From: Rhizobium sp. 16-449-1b
Lineage (GTDB): Bacteria; Pseudomonadota; Alphaproteobacteria; Rhizobiales; Rhizobiaceae
Length of the DNA: 64,000 bases
Reading direction: 5' to 3'
NCBI RefSeq assembly: GCF_017741935.1
Contig: NZ_JAGHMH010000002.1
Span: 186,001 to 250,000 of the forward strand
Shown: piece by piece, positions 1-7,361 of the stretch
Layout of the letters: the number at the start of each line of letters is the position of its first letter
Numbering within the stretch: position 1 is the first letter of the stretch
Translations under genes and position numbers: made by a program
Notes under the pieces: generated by a model
What the model was told of the DNA's origin: nothing
The model's database searches: none
The model's input: only the letters and a program-made list of their open reading frames with translations

Positions 1-403
1 CCTTTTCACCGAGGTAGGATTCAGCGGTTTCCTTCATCTTCTGAAGGATCATCGCGGAGATCTGGGCAGGCGAATAGCCGGTGCCGCGGGCCTTGACCCA
101 TGCGTCGCCGTTGTCGCCCTTGGTGATCTCGAAGGGAACGAGGCCCTTGTCCTTTTCAACCGTCGGATCGTCGTAGCGGCGGCCGATGAGGCGCTTCACT
201 GCGAACAGCGTATCCGTGGGGTTGGTGACTGCCTGGCGCTTGGCCGGCTGACCGACGAGGCGCTCGCCATCTTCGGAAAATGCAACGATCGAAGGCGTGG
301 TGCGCGCACCTTCGGCGTTCTCGATGACCTTTGCGTCCTTGCCGTCCATGACAGCGACGCAGGAATTTGTCGTTCCGAGGTCGATACCAATTACTTTTGC
401 CAT
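1..403 (-). CDS. dnaK: Chaperone DnaK (Hsp70), N-terminal part, cut by window edge
   Basis: ATP-dependent cytosolic Hsp70 chaperone that works with DnaJ and GrpE. About 134 N-terminal residues are visible, all in the actin-like ATPase domain. The phosphate-1 loop [12 protein letters not shown] lies at residues 6-17, followed by the typical TTPSIVAF and [10 protein letters not shown] segments. The ATG at 401-403 is preceded by AAGGAG at 8-9 nt spacing, which fixes the start. The gene runs off the left edge, so the substrate-binding domain and any following dnaJ are not seen. A likely heat-shock promoter lies about 115-145 nt upstream. Confidence 0.97.
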   Translation of the reverse strand, partial: MAKVIGIDLGTTNSCVAVMDGKDAKVIENAEGARTTPSIVAFSEDGERLVGQPAKRQAVTNPTDTLFAVKRLIGRRYDDPTVEKDKGLVPFEITKGDNGDAWVKARGTGYSPAQISAMILQKMKETAESYLGEK

Positions 404-488
404 GTCATTTACTCCTTGAAGCAAGCTGTCTGAACCCCGGGAAGGCATTTCGATGACAGCCCCTTACGGGATGGGTCTCTACGTTTGA

Positions 489-504
489 CGCAATCGTGAT
501 TGCG
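489..504. repeat. Perfect 7-bp palindrome in the dnaK leader
   Basis: The arms CGCAATC and GATTGCG are separated by 2 nt, between the candidate dnaK promoter and the dnaK start codon, so the palindrome would lie at the very 5' end of the dnaK transcript. It is not the CIRCE element (TTAGCACTC-N9-GAGTGCTAA). It could be a 5' mRNA stem-loop or a protein operator; nothing in the sequence decides which. Confidence 0.5.
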
Positions 505-515
505 GTGATGCGGCG

Positions 516-546
516 TATATAAGGACGGGTTTTCGCGACTGCAAGG
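516..546 (-). promoter_or_regulatory. Candidate RpoH (sigma-32) promoter of dnaK
   Basis: Read on the minus strand, a CTTG core at 542-545 (CTTGCAG) is followed after 17 nt by CCTTATATA (516-524). This matches the general alphaproteobacterial heat-shock pattern, a CTTGAA-like -35 and a CCTATAT-like -10. Position and orientation fit dnaK, a classic RpoH target. The match is by eye. Confidence 0.6.
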
Positions 547-639
547 CGGGAAATGTCCTGAAAACCAGCAAAAGAAGCCAACAGCAATTAATTTTCGCCG
601 CGCGCCCGAAGGCACGTTTTTTGTTGCGCGGCAAAGCGT

Positions 640-3159
640 TTACTCACCCATGATCAGGTCGAGAAGCGTGGTGCGGCGCGGCTGGTACGGCTGGTGCTGC
701 GGACCGCCCCCGACATCGCCCGGCGGCAGCGCATTTCCATAGCCGTAACCCTCGTCCTGAGCGACATCGGCGGGCGGTACCGGACCACCATAAACAGGAG
801 GCTGCTGCTGGCCACCGCGGCGCACCGGCGCCTGCGGATACTGGCTCCGCTGGTCGTTACCGCCGCCACCGAAGACGCCCGAAATGATGCTGCCGATGGT
901 GCCCTGCTCCTCGACGGGCGGCTGCATGCTACCGGTCGATCCGGTCATGTTGCCTTGCATATCACTGGGCATATCGTTGGGCATGCCGCCCTGCATGTTC
1001 GGATCGTTCGACGCCATCGGCTGGCCGTTATCGATGGGTGCTGCCGGATTGACGAACTGGCCGTTGCCGAAGAGCGGCGCGGGAGAGAGGCCCTTGTGGG
1101 CGGCCACCATGAATTCCTGCCAGGCCTTGGCCGGAAGACCACCACCGGTGACCTTCTTCATCGGCTTGCCATCGTCATTGCCGAACCAGACGCCCGTCGT
1201 GAGATTGCTGGTAAAACCGACGAAGAGGGCGTCGCGGGAGTTCTGCGTCGTTCCGCTCTTGCCGGCGACCTGCCAGCCTGGGATCTTCGCGGCCTTGCCC
1301 GTTCCCTGCTCGACGACGCCGATCATCATCGCGTTCATGTTGGCGGCGACCGCCTCGGAGAGGACGCGCGGCGGGTTGTCATAGGTGTTTTCGTAAAGAA
1401 CCTTGCTGCCATCGGCCGTCGTCACGCGGCGAATGACATGCGGCGTTGCCTTGTAGCCGCCGTTCATGAAGGCGGCGTAGGCGCCGGTGAGCTCCGTCAG
1501 CGACACTTCCGAGGTGCCGAGCGCGATCGAGGCGTTCGACTGCAGCTCGCTCTCGATGCCGAGGCGGTGGGCGAGCTTGATGACCTGATCGGGGCCGTCA
1601 TACATGACCAGCTGGGCGGCCACCGTGTTCAGCGATTTCGCGAGCGCTGTCGCGAGCGTCACCTCGCCATTGTACTTCTTCTCGTAGTTCTCCGGCGTCC
1701 AGTCGCCGATGCGGATAGGCGCGTCGTTGAAAACGGAGAATGGCGTCAGCCCCTTTTCGAGCGCCGCCGCATAGACGAAGGGCTTGAAGGAGGAGCCCGG
1801 CTGGCGCTTGGCCTTGACCGCGCGGTTGAACTGGCTGTCGGCATAATCGCGACCGCCGACAAGCGCACGGATCGCGCCGGTGCCGTCGATCGAGACGAGC
1901 GCTGCCTGCGAGGCATCGAGCTTGGCGCCGTCCTTGCCGAGCACGTCGTTGAGCGACTGTTCGGCGCGCTTTTCCAGCGTCTTGTCGATGGTGGTGTCGA
2001 CGACGATGTCTTCCTTGACGTCGCCGATCAGCGCCGGAAGCTCGTCCATGACCATGTCGGCCACATAATGGCCGGCGCCGTCCCAATAGCGCTTGGCCTT
2101 GGCGGGTGTCTGCGACATCGCGGTCTTGACCTCGTCGTCGGAGATCATGCCCTGGTCGCGCATCGCCTGCAGCACCACCTGGGCGCGGTCGTTTGCGGCC
2201 TGCGGATCGCGCGCCGGCGACAGGCGCGACGGCGCCTTGACGAGACCGGCGAGCAGTGCCGCTTCGCCGAGGTTCACATCGCGCGCCGACTTGTTGAAAT
2301 AGCGCCGCGAGGCGGCTTCCACACCATAGGCGTTGGAGCCGAAGAAGACGCGGTTGAGATACATCGCAAGGATCTGGTCCTTGGTATATTTCTGCTCGAG
2401 CCAGAAGGAGAGCAGCACTTCCTGGACTTTACGCTCTAAAGTGCGGTCGGGCGAGAGGAAGAGGTTCTTGGCGAGCTGCTGCGTCAGCGTCGAGCCGCCC
2501 TGCACCATGTGGCCCGAGGTCAGGTTGGTGACGAAGGCGCGGGCGAGGCCCATGGGATCGACGCCGAAATGCGAATAGAAGCGCCGGTCCTCGATGGCGA
2601 CGATCGCTTCCGGGATATACGGCGACATGTCTTCCAGCGCCAAGGCTTCGCCGCCGGTGGCGCCGCGATTGGCGATCACGCTGCCATCGACGGAGGTGAT
2701 CTTGACGTTGGGGGGACGAGCGGGAATTTCCCAGCTGCTGGCGCTCGGCATGCGCGAGCCGTAATAGACGACCAGGCCGGTGACCCCGATGCCGGCCCAT
2801 ATGCCGAGCACGATGCACCAATAGACCATGCGGCGGATGAGGCCGAAGAAGCCGAGCCCCTCGCGCTCCGGCCGCCGGCGTCTACCGCCATTACCACCAC
2901 CACCGCCATTGCGGCGGCGCGTCGGCTCGCGGTAGCGCGGCTCGTCGTCGTAATCATCCTCGTAGCGGGCGGAATCGGGTTCGCGCCTTGCGGGCGGTTC
3001 GCGGCGTGGAGCGGACTTTTGCGCCGTACGCTTGACGGGGCGTCCGCCGCCGGCGACGCGGTCATCGGCGCCGAGCGCGAAATCATCGCCATCGTCGCGG
3101 CGCTCGCGCCCGCTGAAGGATGGTTCGATTCTATCGCCTGATCTGCCCCTGCCTGCCAT
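640..3159 (-). CDS. Class A penicillin-binding protein 1A (bifunctional transglycosylase/transpeptidase)
   Basis: Inner-membrane peptidoglycan synthase of 839 residues. The N-terminus (1-108) is disordered and rich in R, D, E and G. One membrane anchor lies near 111-133. The GT51 glycosyltransferase domain follows, with catalytic Glu190 in AIEDRRFYSHFG and the GGSTLTQQLAKN motif near 221-232. The transpeptidase domain carries SSFK (nucleophile S456), SLN (509-511) and KSGTT (634-638). The C-terminal ~130 residues are low-complexity, rich in P, Q, G and M. All catalytic motifs are intact, so it should be active. It is transcribed alone, facing away from the next gene. The upstream gap contains a CtrA-type box, which would suit a cell-cycle-linked wall enzyme. 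Confidence 0.95.
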   Translation of the reverse strand: MAGRGRSGDRIEPSFSGRERRDDGDDFALGADDRVAGGGRPVKRTAQKSAPRREPPARREPDSARYEDDYDDEPRYREPTRRRNGGGGGNGGRRRRPEREGLGFFGLIRRMVYWCIVLGIWAGIGVTGLVVYYGSRMPSASSWEIPARPPNVKITSVDGSVIANRGATGGEALALEDMSPYIPEAIVAIEDRRFYSHFGVDPMGLARAFVTNLTSGHMVQGGSTLTQQLAKNLFLSPDRTLERKVQEVLLSFWLEQKYTKDQILAMYLNRVFFGSNAYGVEAASRRYFNKSARDVNLGEAALLAGLVKAPSRLSPARDPQAANDRAQVVLQAMRDQGMISDDEVKTAMSQTPAKAKRYWDGAGHYVADMVMDELPALIGDVKEDIVVDTTIDKTLEKRAEQSLNDVLGKDGAKLDASQAALVSIDGTGAIRALVGGRDYADSQFNRAVKAKRQPGSSFKPFVYAAALEKGLTPFSVFNDAPIRIGDWTPENYEKKYNGEVTLATALAKSLNTVAAQLVMYDGPDQVIKLAHRLGIESELQSNASIALGTSEVSLTELTGAYAAFMNGGYKATPHVIRRVTTADGSKVLYENTYDNPPRVLSEAVAANMNAMMIGVVEQGTGKAAKIPGWQVAGKSGTTQNSRDALFVGFTSNLTTGVWFGNDDGKPMKKVTGGGLPAKAWQEFMVAAHKGLSPAPLFGNGQFVNPAAPIDNGQPMASNDPNMQGGMPNDMPSDMQGNMTGSTGSMQPPVEEQGTIGSIISGVFGGGGNDQRSQYPQAPVRRGGQQQPPVYGGPVPPADVAQDEGYGYGNALPPGDVGGGPQHQPYQPRRTTLLDLIMGE

Positions 3160-3464
3160 ATACGCCCGCTGAACCTCGCTTCAATCGCAAACCGAGGTTT
3201 GCCCCAACCCGCAATCCACCGGCTTCAAGCTCGATGGGTGCGGCGGCCGCATCACGCTGGCCGCATCTTTACCCAGTTGAACTTTAAATGCGGCGATTTA
3301 AGGGGGAGTTAAGACCTCGTTAGCCAAAGGCAAACGCTTTTGAACACAGTGTTTTTACCCTGCGTCGCTTGCCGCAATAATGCCTTTGTTGGTTCAGCTC
3401 CCGTTCACCAGAACCGCCCTCTAATCCACGTGCAAGGGACTTGCATAAGGAATGAGGTGCAGAG
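3160..3464. other. Divergent intergenic region between PBP1A and the GCG_CRPN gene
   Basis: About 305 bp with no convincing gene. It holds a TTAA-N7-TTAA site and additional TTAA-like sequences near 3284 and 3298. Promoters for both flanking genes must lie here, but no clear -35/-10 pair was recognised. Confidence 0.6.
3298..3312. promoter_or_regulatory. CtrA-type binding site TTAA-N7-TTAA
   Basis: TTAA, then GGGGGAG, then TTAA: an exact match to the core recognised by the alphaproteobacterial cell-cycle regulator CtrA. It lies 139 bp upstream of the PBP1A start and 152 bp upstream of the small exported protein, so either could be the target. Inference from a short motif. Confidence 0.45.
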
Positions 3465-3788
3465 ATGCGCAAGACAATTATCGCGATCGCGATCGCACTG
3501 ACCGGGCTTACTTCCACGGTTGCCGAAGCCATGCCGATGGGCGCCGTTCAGAGCGGCGTAAACAACAATGTCGTCAAGGTCGACTATGCCTGCGGCCGCG
3601 GCTTTCACGTCACACCCTGGGGCGATTGCAGGCCGAACTGGCGCCGCCCGCCGCCACCGCGCTACGAACGCCGGTACCAACGCGACTACGGCTGGGGTCA
3701 CCGCCCGCCGCCGCGTTACGGCTGGCGCTATGAACGCGGCCATCGCCCGCCGCCATGGGCACGCGACGGCTACGGCTATCGCTACTGA
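3465..3788 (+). CDS. Small exported GCG_CRPN-type protein
   Basis: A 107-residue protein with a signal peptide (about 1-22, ending AEA). It then has the signature VDYACGRGFHVTPWGDCRPN near 39-58, as in the 'GCG_CRPN prefix-to-repeats' family. The tail (60-107) is rich in Arg, Pro, Tyr and Gly and contains repeated RPPPRYxxRYxRxxG-like units. The two cysteines of the signature may form a disulphide outside the cytoplasm. Function unknown. A GAGGTG-like ribosome site precedes the ATG, and a strong terminator follows about 30 nt after the stop, so it is monocistronic. Confidence 0.8.
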   Translation: MRKTIIAIAIALTGLTSTVAEAMPMGAVQSGVNNNVVKVDYACGRGFHVTPWGDCRPNWRRPPPPRYERRYQRDYGWGHRPPPRYGWRYERGHRPPPWARDGYGYRY

Positions 3789-3816
3789 GCGACCAAGCGA
3801 TCGCAACGACCACTCG

Positions 3817-3844
3817 AAAGGCCCGCCCGTCGCGGGCCTTTTTT
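3817..3844 (+). terminator. Rho-independent terminator
   Basis: AGGCCCGC pairs with GCGGGCCT around a 5-nt loop and is followed by a run of T. It sits just after the GCG_CRPN-type gene. Confidence 0.85.
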
Positions 3845-3912
3845 CATATACGCGGGCCGTTGGCGAAGGCAGGTGAGCTGCGCTGTTTTGTCATGGCTGT
3901 CATTCGTTGCCT

Positions 3913-3930
3913 TTGTCATAAATCTGACAT
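3913..3930 (+). promoter_or_regulatory. PHO box (PhoB site), near consensus
   Basis: TTGTCATAAATCTGACAT matches 16 of 18 positions of the PhoB consensus CTGTCAT-AAAT-CTGTCAT, with the correct 11-nt repeat period. Two more TGTCAT elements lie just upstream (3888-3894 and 3897-3903), making a cluster of four direct half-sites. The next start codon downstream is the ATG at 3987. This predicts induction of the 60-residue gene under phosphate starvation. Confidence 0.65.
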
Positions 3931-3986
3931 ATGTCGCGGCGATTGCGCCTCTTATTCGCGCATTCAGCGCATCAAGCAGGCAGACA

Positions 3987-4169
3987 ATGACCATCCATTC
4001 GGCAACAGCAGACGATTTCAGCCCCAGGGAGATCTGGAGCGTGCATGATTTCGCGCGCCGTCATCGGCTGTCGAAGATGGAGGAGAGCCGCCTCAAGATG
4101 CTGCACGGCCCCTACGCCTCGATGCGCGACCTGATGGCATCCGGCAAAAATACAGCTTCCGGCTGGTGA
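3987..4169 (+). CDS. Small cytosolic protein of unknown function, probably phosphate-regulated
   Basis: A 60-residue protein starting MTIHSATADDFSPREIW. The frame is open further upstream (from 3873), but that would place the start before the PHO box. The ATG at 3987 is preceded by AGCAGG and gives a compact acidic-to-basic protein. Residues 12-45 (SPREIWSVHDFARRHRLS...) look like a short helical domain, faintly reminiscent of DUF3606-type small rhizobial proteins, but the similarity is weak. No signal peptide or membrane segment. A terminator lies about 100 nt downstream. The four TGTCAT elements upstream are the main clue to its role. Confidence 0.65.
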   Translation: MTIHSATADDFSPREIWSVHDFARRHRLSKMEESRLKMLHGPYASMRDLMASGKNTASGW

Positions 4170-4269
4170 CGCGGAACCATTTCCGCTTTCGCCCATTTCT
4201 ACCCAAGCGAGGCAGCACGCTTCGCGGCAGATCGGCCGTCTCCCCTCAACACGAGCCGATCGAATTCAG

Positions 4270-4300
4270 GCCCGGCGTCTCTCAGGAGCGTCGGGCTTTT
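4270..4300 (+). terminator. Rho-independent terminator
   Basis: GCCCGGCG pairs with CGTCGGGC (one G-T pair) around a ~10-nt loop, followed by TTTT. It is placed to end the small gene at 3987-4169 and separates it from the convergent protease gene. Confidence 0.7.
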
Positions 4301-4320
4301 CGTTGGGGAAAATCTGAAAT

Positions 4321-4938
4321 CTACTTCAGCGCGCCGACCAGAACGTCGCGGCCGTTCTCGATGGTGACCCAGCGGCCGGCATTGGCGCTCGACTGGCGCT
4401 TGATGAAGGAATAGGGGGTGTCGAACCAGGGCTTCACGGTGGAGGCCAGGTTGTCGAGGACGAAGTCGCCCTTGGTGGTGCGCAGCGTCAGGATCGCGTG
4501 ACCCTCGCCGTCAGGCTTGCGCACGACGGTCATCAAAAGGTTGGCGGCGGAGAAGCCGCGCTGGATCAGGATGCGGCGCTTCAAAAGCGCATAGTCCTCG
4601 CAGTCGCCGGCGGTCGTCGGGTAGGCCCAGACTTCTTCCTTGCCGTAGACTTCCATGTCGGTCATCGGGATGATCGTGGTGTTGACGCTTGAATTGACCG
4701 AACGGACGAGGGCCCACTTGGCATCGGTCATTTCCATGGCGGCGACGTTGCGGTTCGCACCGCATTCCTCGCGATGCGACTGGCAAAACTCGTAATGGCC
4801 GATCGGCTGCGAGGTGGTGGCGCCGACGACCATCGAAAGAGTGTTGGTCGATGCCGGCGTAGCCGAGGTCGACATTGCAAACATGGCCATCATGGCCACC
4901 AGGAAACCCTTGATCCGCACGCCCACTGTCCCTTGCAT
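4321..4938 (-). CDS. Transglutaminase-like cysteine protease (BTLCP, LapG family)
   Basis: A 205-residue exported protein with an N-terminal signal peptide (about 1-26). The PF06035-type catalytic triad is visible: Cys113 in GDCEDYALLKR, His147 in GHAILTL and Asp162 in DFVLDN. The best-known member, LapG, is a periplasmic protease that releases the LapA adhesin under control of the c-di-GMP receptor LapD. No LapD or adhesin gene is nearby, so the substrate is open. The start ATG (4936-4938) lies only 13 bp from a CtrA-type box, suggesting cell-cycle control of transcription. Confidence 0.88.
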   Translation of the reverse strand: MQGTVGVRIKGFLVAMMAMFAMSTSATPASTNTLSMVVGATTSQPIGHYEFCQSHREECGANRNVAAMEMTDAKWALVRSVNSSVNTTIIPMTDMEVYGKEEVWAYPTTAGDCEDYALLKRRILIQRGFSAANLLMTVVRKPDGEGHAILTLRTTKGDFVLDNLASTVKPWFDTPYSFIKRQSSANAGRWVTIENGRDVLVGALK

Positions 4939-4951
4939 CGCCCTTGATTTA

Positions 4952-4966
4952 TTAACAAAAAGTTAA
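4952..4966. promoter_or_regulatory. CtrA-type binding site TTAAC-N5-GTTAA
   Basis: TTAACAAAAAGTTAA is an exact TTAA-N7-TTAA match and a 5-bp palindrome. It starts 13 bp upstream of the protease start codon, within or next to its promoter, where a bound protein could repress or activate. The next gene on the other side ends toward it, so the protease is the only plausible target. Confidence 0.5.
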
Positions 4967-5158
4967 CGGAGACGGCTGCTTGGAGTCAATCACTACTTCT
5001 GAGGAGGGGGTGAGAAGCGGTCAATATGGTTAAAATGCGTTAGGATTTGGCACAAGGCTGGGTACTGCGCGCGCTCACCGCACGCAGCACTTCATCGCCA
5101 AGTCATTGAAACGAATTTATATTTTCAGGCTGTGCGGCTGCGGTGTGGCGTCAGGGTG

Positions 5159-5974
5159 CTAGCGGACCAGCGATTTGACCGCCGAGAGCATGCGCTCGAT
5201 GTCCTGTGGACGCGACAGGCGGTGGTCGCCATCACGAATAAATGTCAGCACCACGTCGTCGGCGGGGAGGTGCTCGATCAGCGTCATCGCATGCGTGTAG
5301 GGAACGTCGGGATCCTTGATGCCCTGCAGGATGTGAACCGGGCATCCGGTCTCGATCATCCCGGTCAGAACCCGGTTGTCGCGGCCGTCCTCGATCAGCG
5401 CGCGGGTATAGATATTGGGCTCGGGGCTATATTCCGAATGCTCCTCGAAGAAGCCGCGCTCGGCGAGCGATGTCTTCTCTTTCTCGGTGAGGTTCGGCTC
5501 GATCAGCACTTCGGTGAAATCCGGCGCCGGCGCGATCAGCACCATTCCTTCCAGCTTTGGGCCCTCAAGCTTCGGCGCACCGGTTTTCGCAGCAAGCTCC
5601 TGCGCCATCCGGAGCGCGATCCAGCCGCCCATCGAGGAGCCCACGACCACGATGCGTTCCGGCTTCAGATGAAGGAGGACGGCCATCGCCTCTTCGAGCC
5701 AACGCGAAATCGTGCCGTCGCGGAATTCGCCGCCGGAGATCCCGTGGCCGGAATAATCGAGGCGGATGCAGGCAAGCCCGGTCTCGTCAGCCATCCGGTC
5801 GAGCTCGACGGCCTTGCTGCCGCTCATGTCGGACCGGTATCCGGATAGCCAGACCAGCGTCGGGCCTGCTTTGTCGCCGCCGGCCGGGCGTGCGATATAG
5901 GCGATCTCTCGCGCCGCCAGCCCCTCGCCGACGGTCAGAAATTGGTGCTGCGGGGCGATATTGGCGTCGGACAT
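5159..5974 (-). CDS. Alpha/beta hydrolase (ABHD10-like)
   Basis: A 271-residue soluble serine hydrolase. The nucleophile elbow GSSMGG places Ser114 as catalytic residue. The oxyanion region is TLVWLSGYRSDMSGSKA (39-55), and the C-terminal DGDHR supplies the catalytic His near 251. The overall pattern resembles bacterial relatives of mitochondrial ABHD10, a thioesterase/esterase. The substrate cannot be told from the sequence. No signal peptide. It is divergent from infC. Confidence 0.88.
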   Translation of the reverse strand: MSDANIAPQHQFLTVGEGLAAREIAYIARPAGGDKAGPTLVWLSGYRSDMSGSKAVELDRMADETGLACIRLDYSGHGISGGEFRDGTISRWLEEAMAVLLHLKPERIVVVGSSMGGWIALRMAQELAAKTGAPKLEGPKLEGMVLIAPAPDFTEVLIEPNLTEKEKTSLAERGFFEEHSEYSPEPNIYTRALIEDGRDNRVLTGMIETGCPVHILQGIKDPDVPYTHAMTLIEHLPADDVVLTFIRDGDHRLSRPQDIERMLSAVKSLVR

Positions 5975-6149
5975 GGCGAAACTCCCTTGTTTCGGCCTAT
6001 AAAACAGATTCTTGACAGGCTGACAGCAGGTGATTTTTCCGCTAAAGCGTGCTAATGACTTCGTTGCAGCGATGGCGAAACACGGTCGTCTTCCTTATAT
6101 AGAGGCGATCCGCTGCAGCAATCCGAAACAACGCGAGGAGAATACGACC

Positions 6150-6686
6150 ATTCGCAGACCGTTTAAGAACGACGCGCCCGTAAAGGATGGGCCGCGCTCG
6201 AACAGGGAAATTCGCATTCCCAAAGTTCAGCTGATCGACGCTGAAGGACAGAATTTGGGCGTCGTGGCGACCGACCAGGCCCTGAGAATGGCTGAAGAAG
6301 CCGGACTCGACCTCGTTGAGATTTCCCCCAACGCCGAACCGCCTGTGTGCAAGATCCTCGATCTGGGCAAGCTGAAATACGCCAACCAGAAGAAGGCCGC
6401 CGAGGCGCGCAAGAAGCAGAAAATCGTCGAAGTCAAAGAAATCAAGATGCGTCCGAACATCGACACGCATGACTATGACGTGAAGATGAAGGCGATGGGC
6501 CGCTTCTTCGAAGAAGGCGACAAGGTCAAGGTGACCCTGAAGTTCCGCGGCCGCGAAATGGCCCACCAGGAACTCGGCATGAAGCTCCTGCAGCAGGTCA
6601 AGGCCGACACGCTGGAGTTCGCCAAGGTCGAAGCCGAGCCCAAGCTCGAAGGTCGCCAGATGATGATGGTGCTCGCGCCCAAATAA
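6150..6686 (+). CDS. infC: Translation initiation factor IF-3 (probable AUU start)
   Basis: IF-3 binds the 30S subunit, prevents premature 50S joining and checks the start codon and initiator tRNA. The frame is open from 6030, but the first 40 residues of that reading are not IF-3-like. An ATT at 6150-6152 follows CGAGGAG with 9 nt spacing and gives a 178-residue protein beginning (M)[13 protein letters not shown], the normal IF-3 length. Both IF-3 domains are present, with the linker around [15 protein letters not shown]. The AUU start is the classic basis of infC autoregulation. A TTGACA at 6012-6017 may be part of its promoter. A terminator follows, so infC is cut off from rpmI-rplT. Confidence 0.95.
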   Translation: MRRPFKNDAPVKDGPRSNREIRIPKVQLIDAEGQNLGVVATDQALRMAEEAGLDLVEISPNAEPPVCKILDLGKLKYANQKKAAEARKKQKIVEVKEIKMRPNIDTHDYDVKMKAMGRFFEEGDKVKVTLKFRGREMAHQELGMKLLQQVKADTLEFAKVEAEPKLEGRQMMMVLAPK

Positions 6687-6709
6687 GGCGCGTCGCCACC
6701 GTTCGTATC

Positions 6710-6734
6710 AAAGCCGTCCGCGAGGGCGGCTTTT
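6710..6734 (+). terminator. Rho-independent terminator after infC
   Basis: AAAGCCGTCC pairs with GGGCGGCTTT (one G-T pair) around GCGA, followed by TTTT. Confidence 0.85.
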
Positions 6735-6857
6735 GTATTTTGAGCAGGCGAAATGTAGGTGTTTTCAAACGCTTCGACGAATGCAACTGATTGCAATTTT
6801 TGGATTATTGATAAGATGTGATTGTTACCTAAGATTGTTCTCCATTTGGGGGCGATC

Positions 6858-7361
6858 ATGGCGAACGATGTCACATCAAGCGACAGTTATGTCGACAAAC
6901 TCAAGAAGACCATACCTGGCGAAATAACCAGCGTTTACATGTCGCTGAAGCTTTTTGCCGCGCAGGCCTTACTCGGTACTGGGGTGCCGAGCGGCGATGA
7001 TGTCGCGAGATATCTCAAGATCATGATTCCCTACATGATGGTGATGATCGTCATCGCCATCGCTTATCTCTATGGCGTCAGCAAAATCCGCAACAAGCTC
7101 CAGATAGCAATAACGGTCCTGTCCTTCTTCATTTGGGCAGTTGCAATCGACATCAGCTACTTTGCCCAGACCGCGACGGCGTATGAACTGCCTTTTCCCT
7201 TCGACACCTTGGCACGCAACAGCGTCGCGTTTCTGATGTTCGTTATTCTCTGGAATTTTTGCATCCCAATCATCTATGCCTTCCAAGGAGTAACGGAGGT
7301 GCCCCCGGCGGATGGGGCCGGCAATCAGAATGATGGCAAGGGACAGGAGCCGATCGTATGA
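6858..7361 (+). CDS. Small membrane protein of unknown function
   Basis: A 167-residue protein (start ATG at 6858 behind GGGGGC; an in-frame ATG at 6822 is a weaker alternative). A soluble N-terminus carries KKTIPGEITSVYMSLKLF (17-33), then three membrane segments near 53-73, 81-101 and 120-142, and a hydrophilic tail. The IPxEIxxxY pattern followed by transmembrane helices is, as far as I recall, found in many small uncharacterised membrane proteins, but no family is assigned. It overlaps the next gene by 4 nt (ATGA), so the two are translationally coupled. They interrupt the usual neighbourhood of infC and rpmI. Confidence 0.75.
   Translation: MANDVTSSDSYVDKLKKTIPGEITSVYMSLKLFAAQALLGTGVPSGDDVARYLKIMIPYMMVMIVIAIAYLYGVSKIRNKLQIAITVLSFFIWAVAIDISYFAQTATAYELPFPFDTLARNSVAFLMFVILWNFCIPIIYAFQGVTEVPPADGAGNQNDGKGQEPIV

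Noticed and set aside
694..2439. 581-residue plus-strand frame across the PBP1A gene
   Set aside because: Shadow of a gene with all catalytic motifs; no plausible fold.
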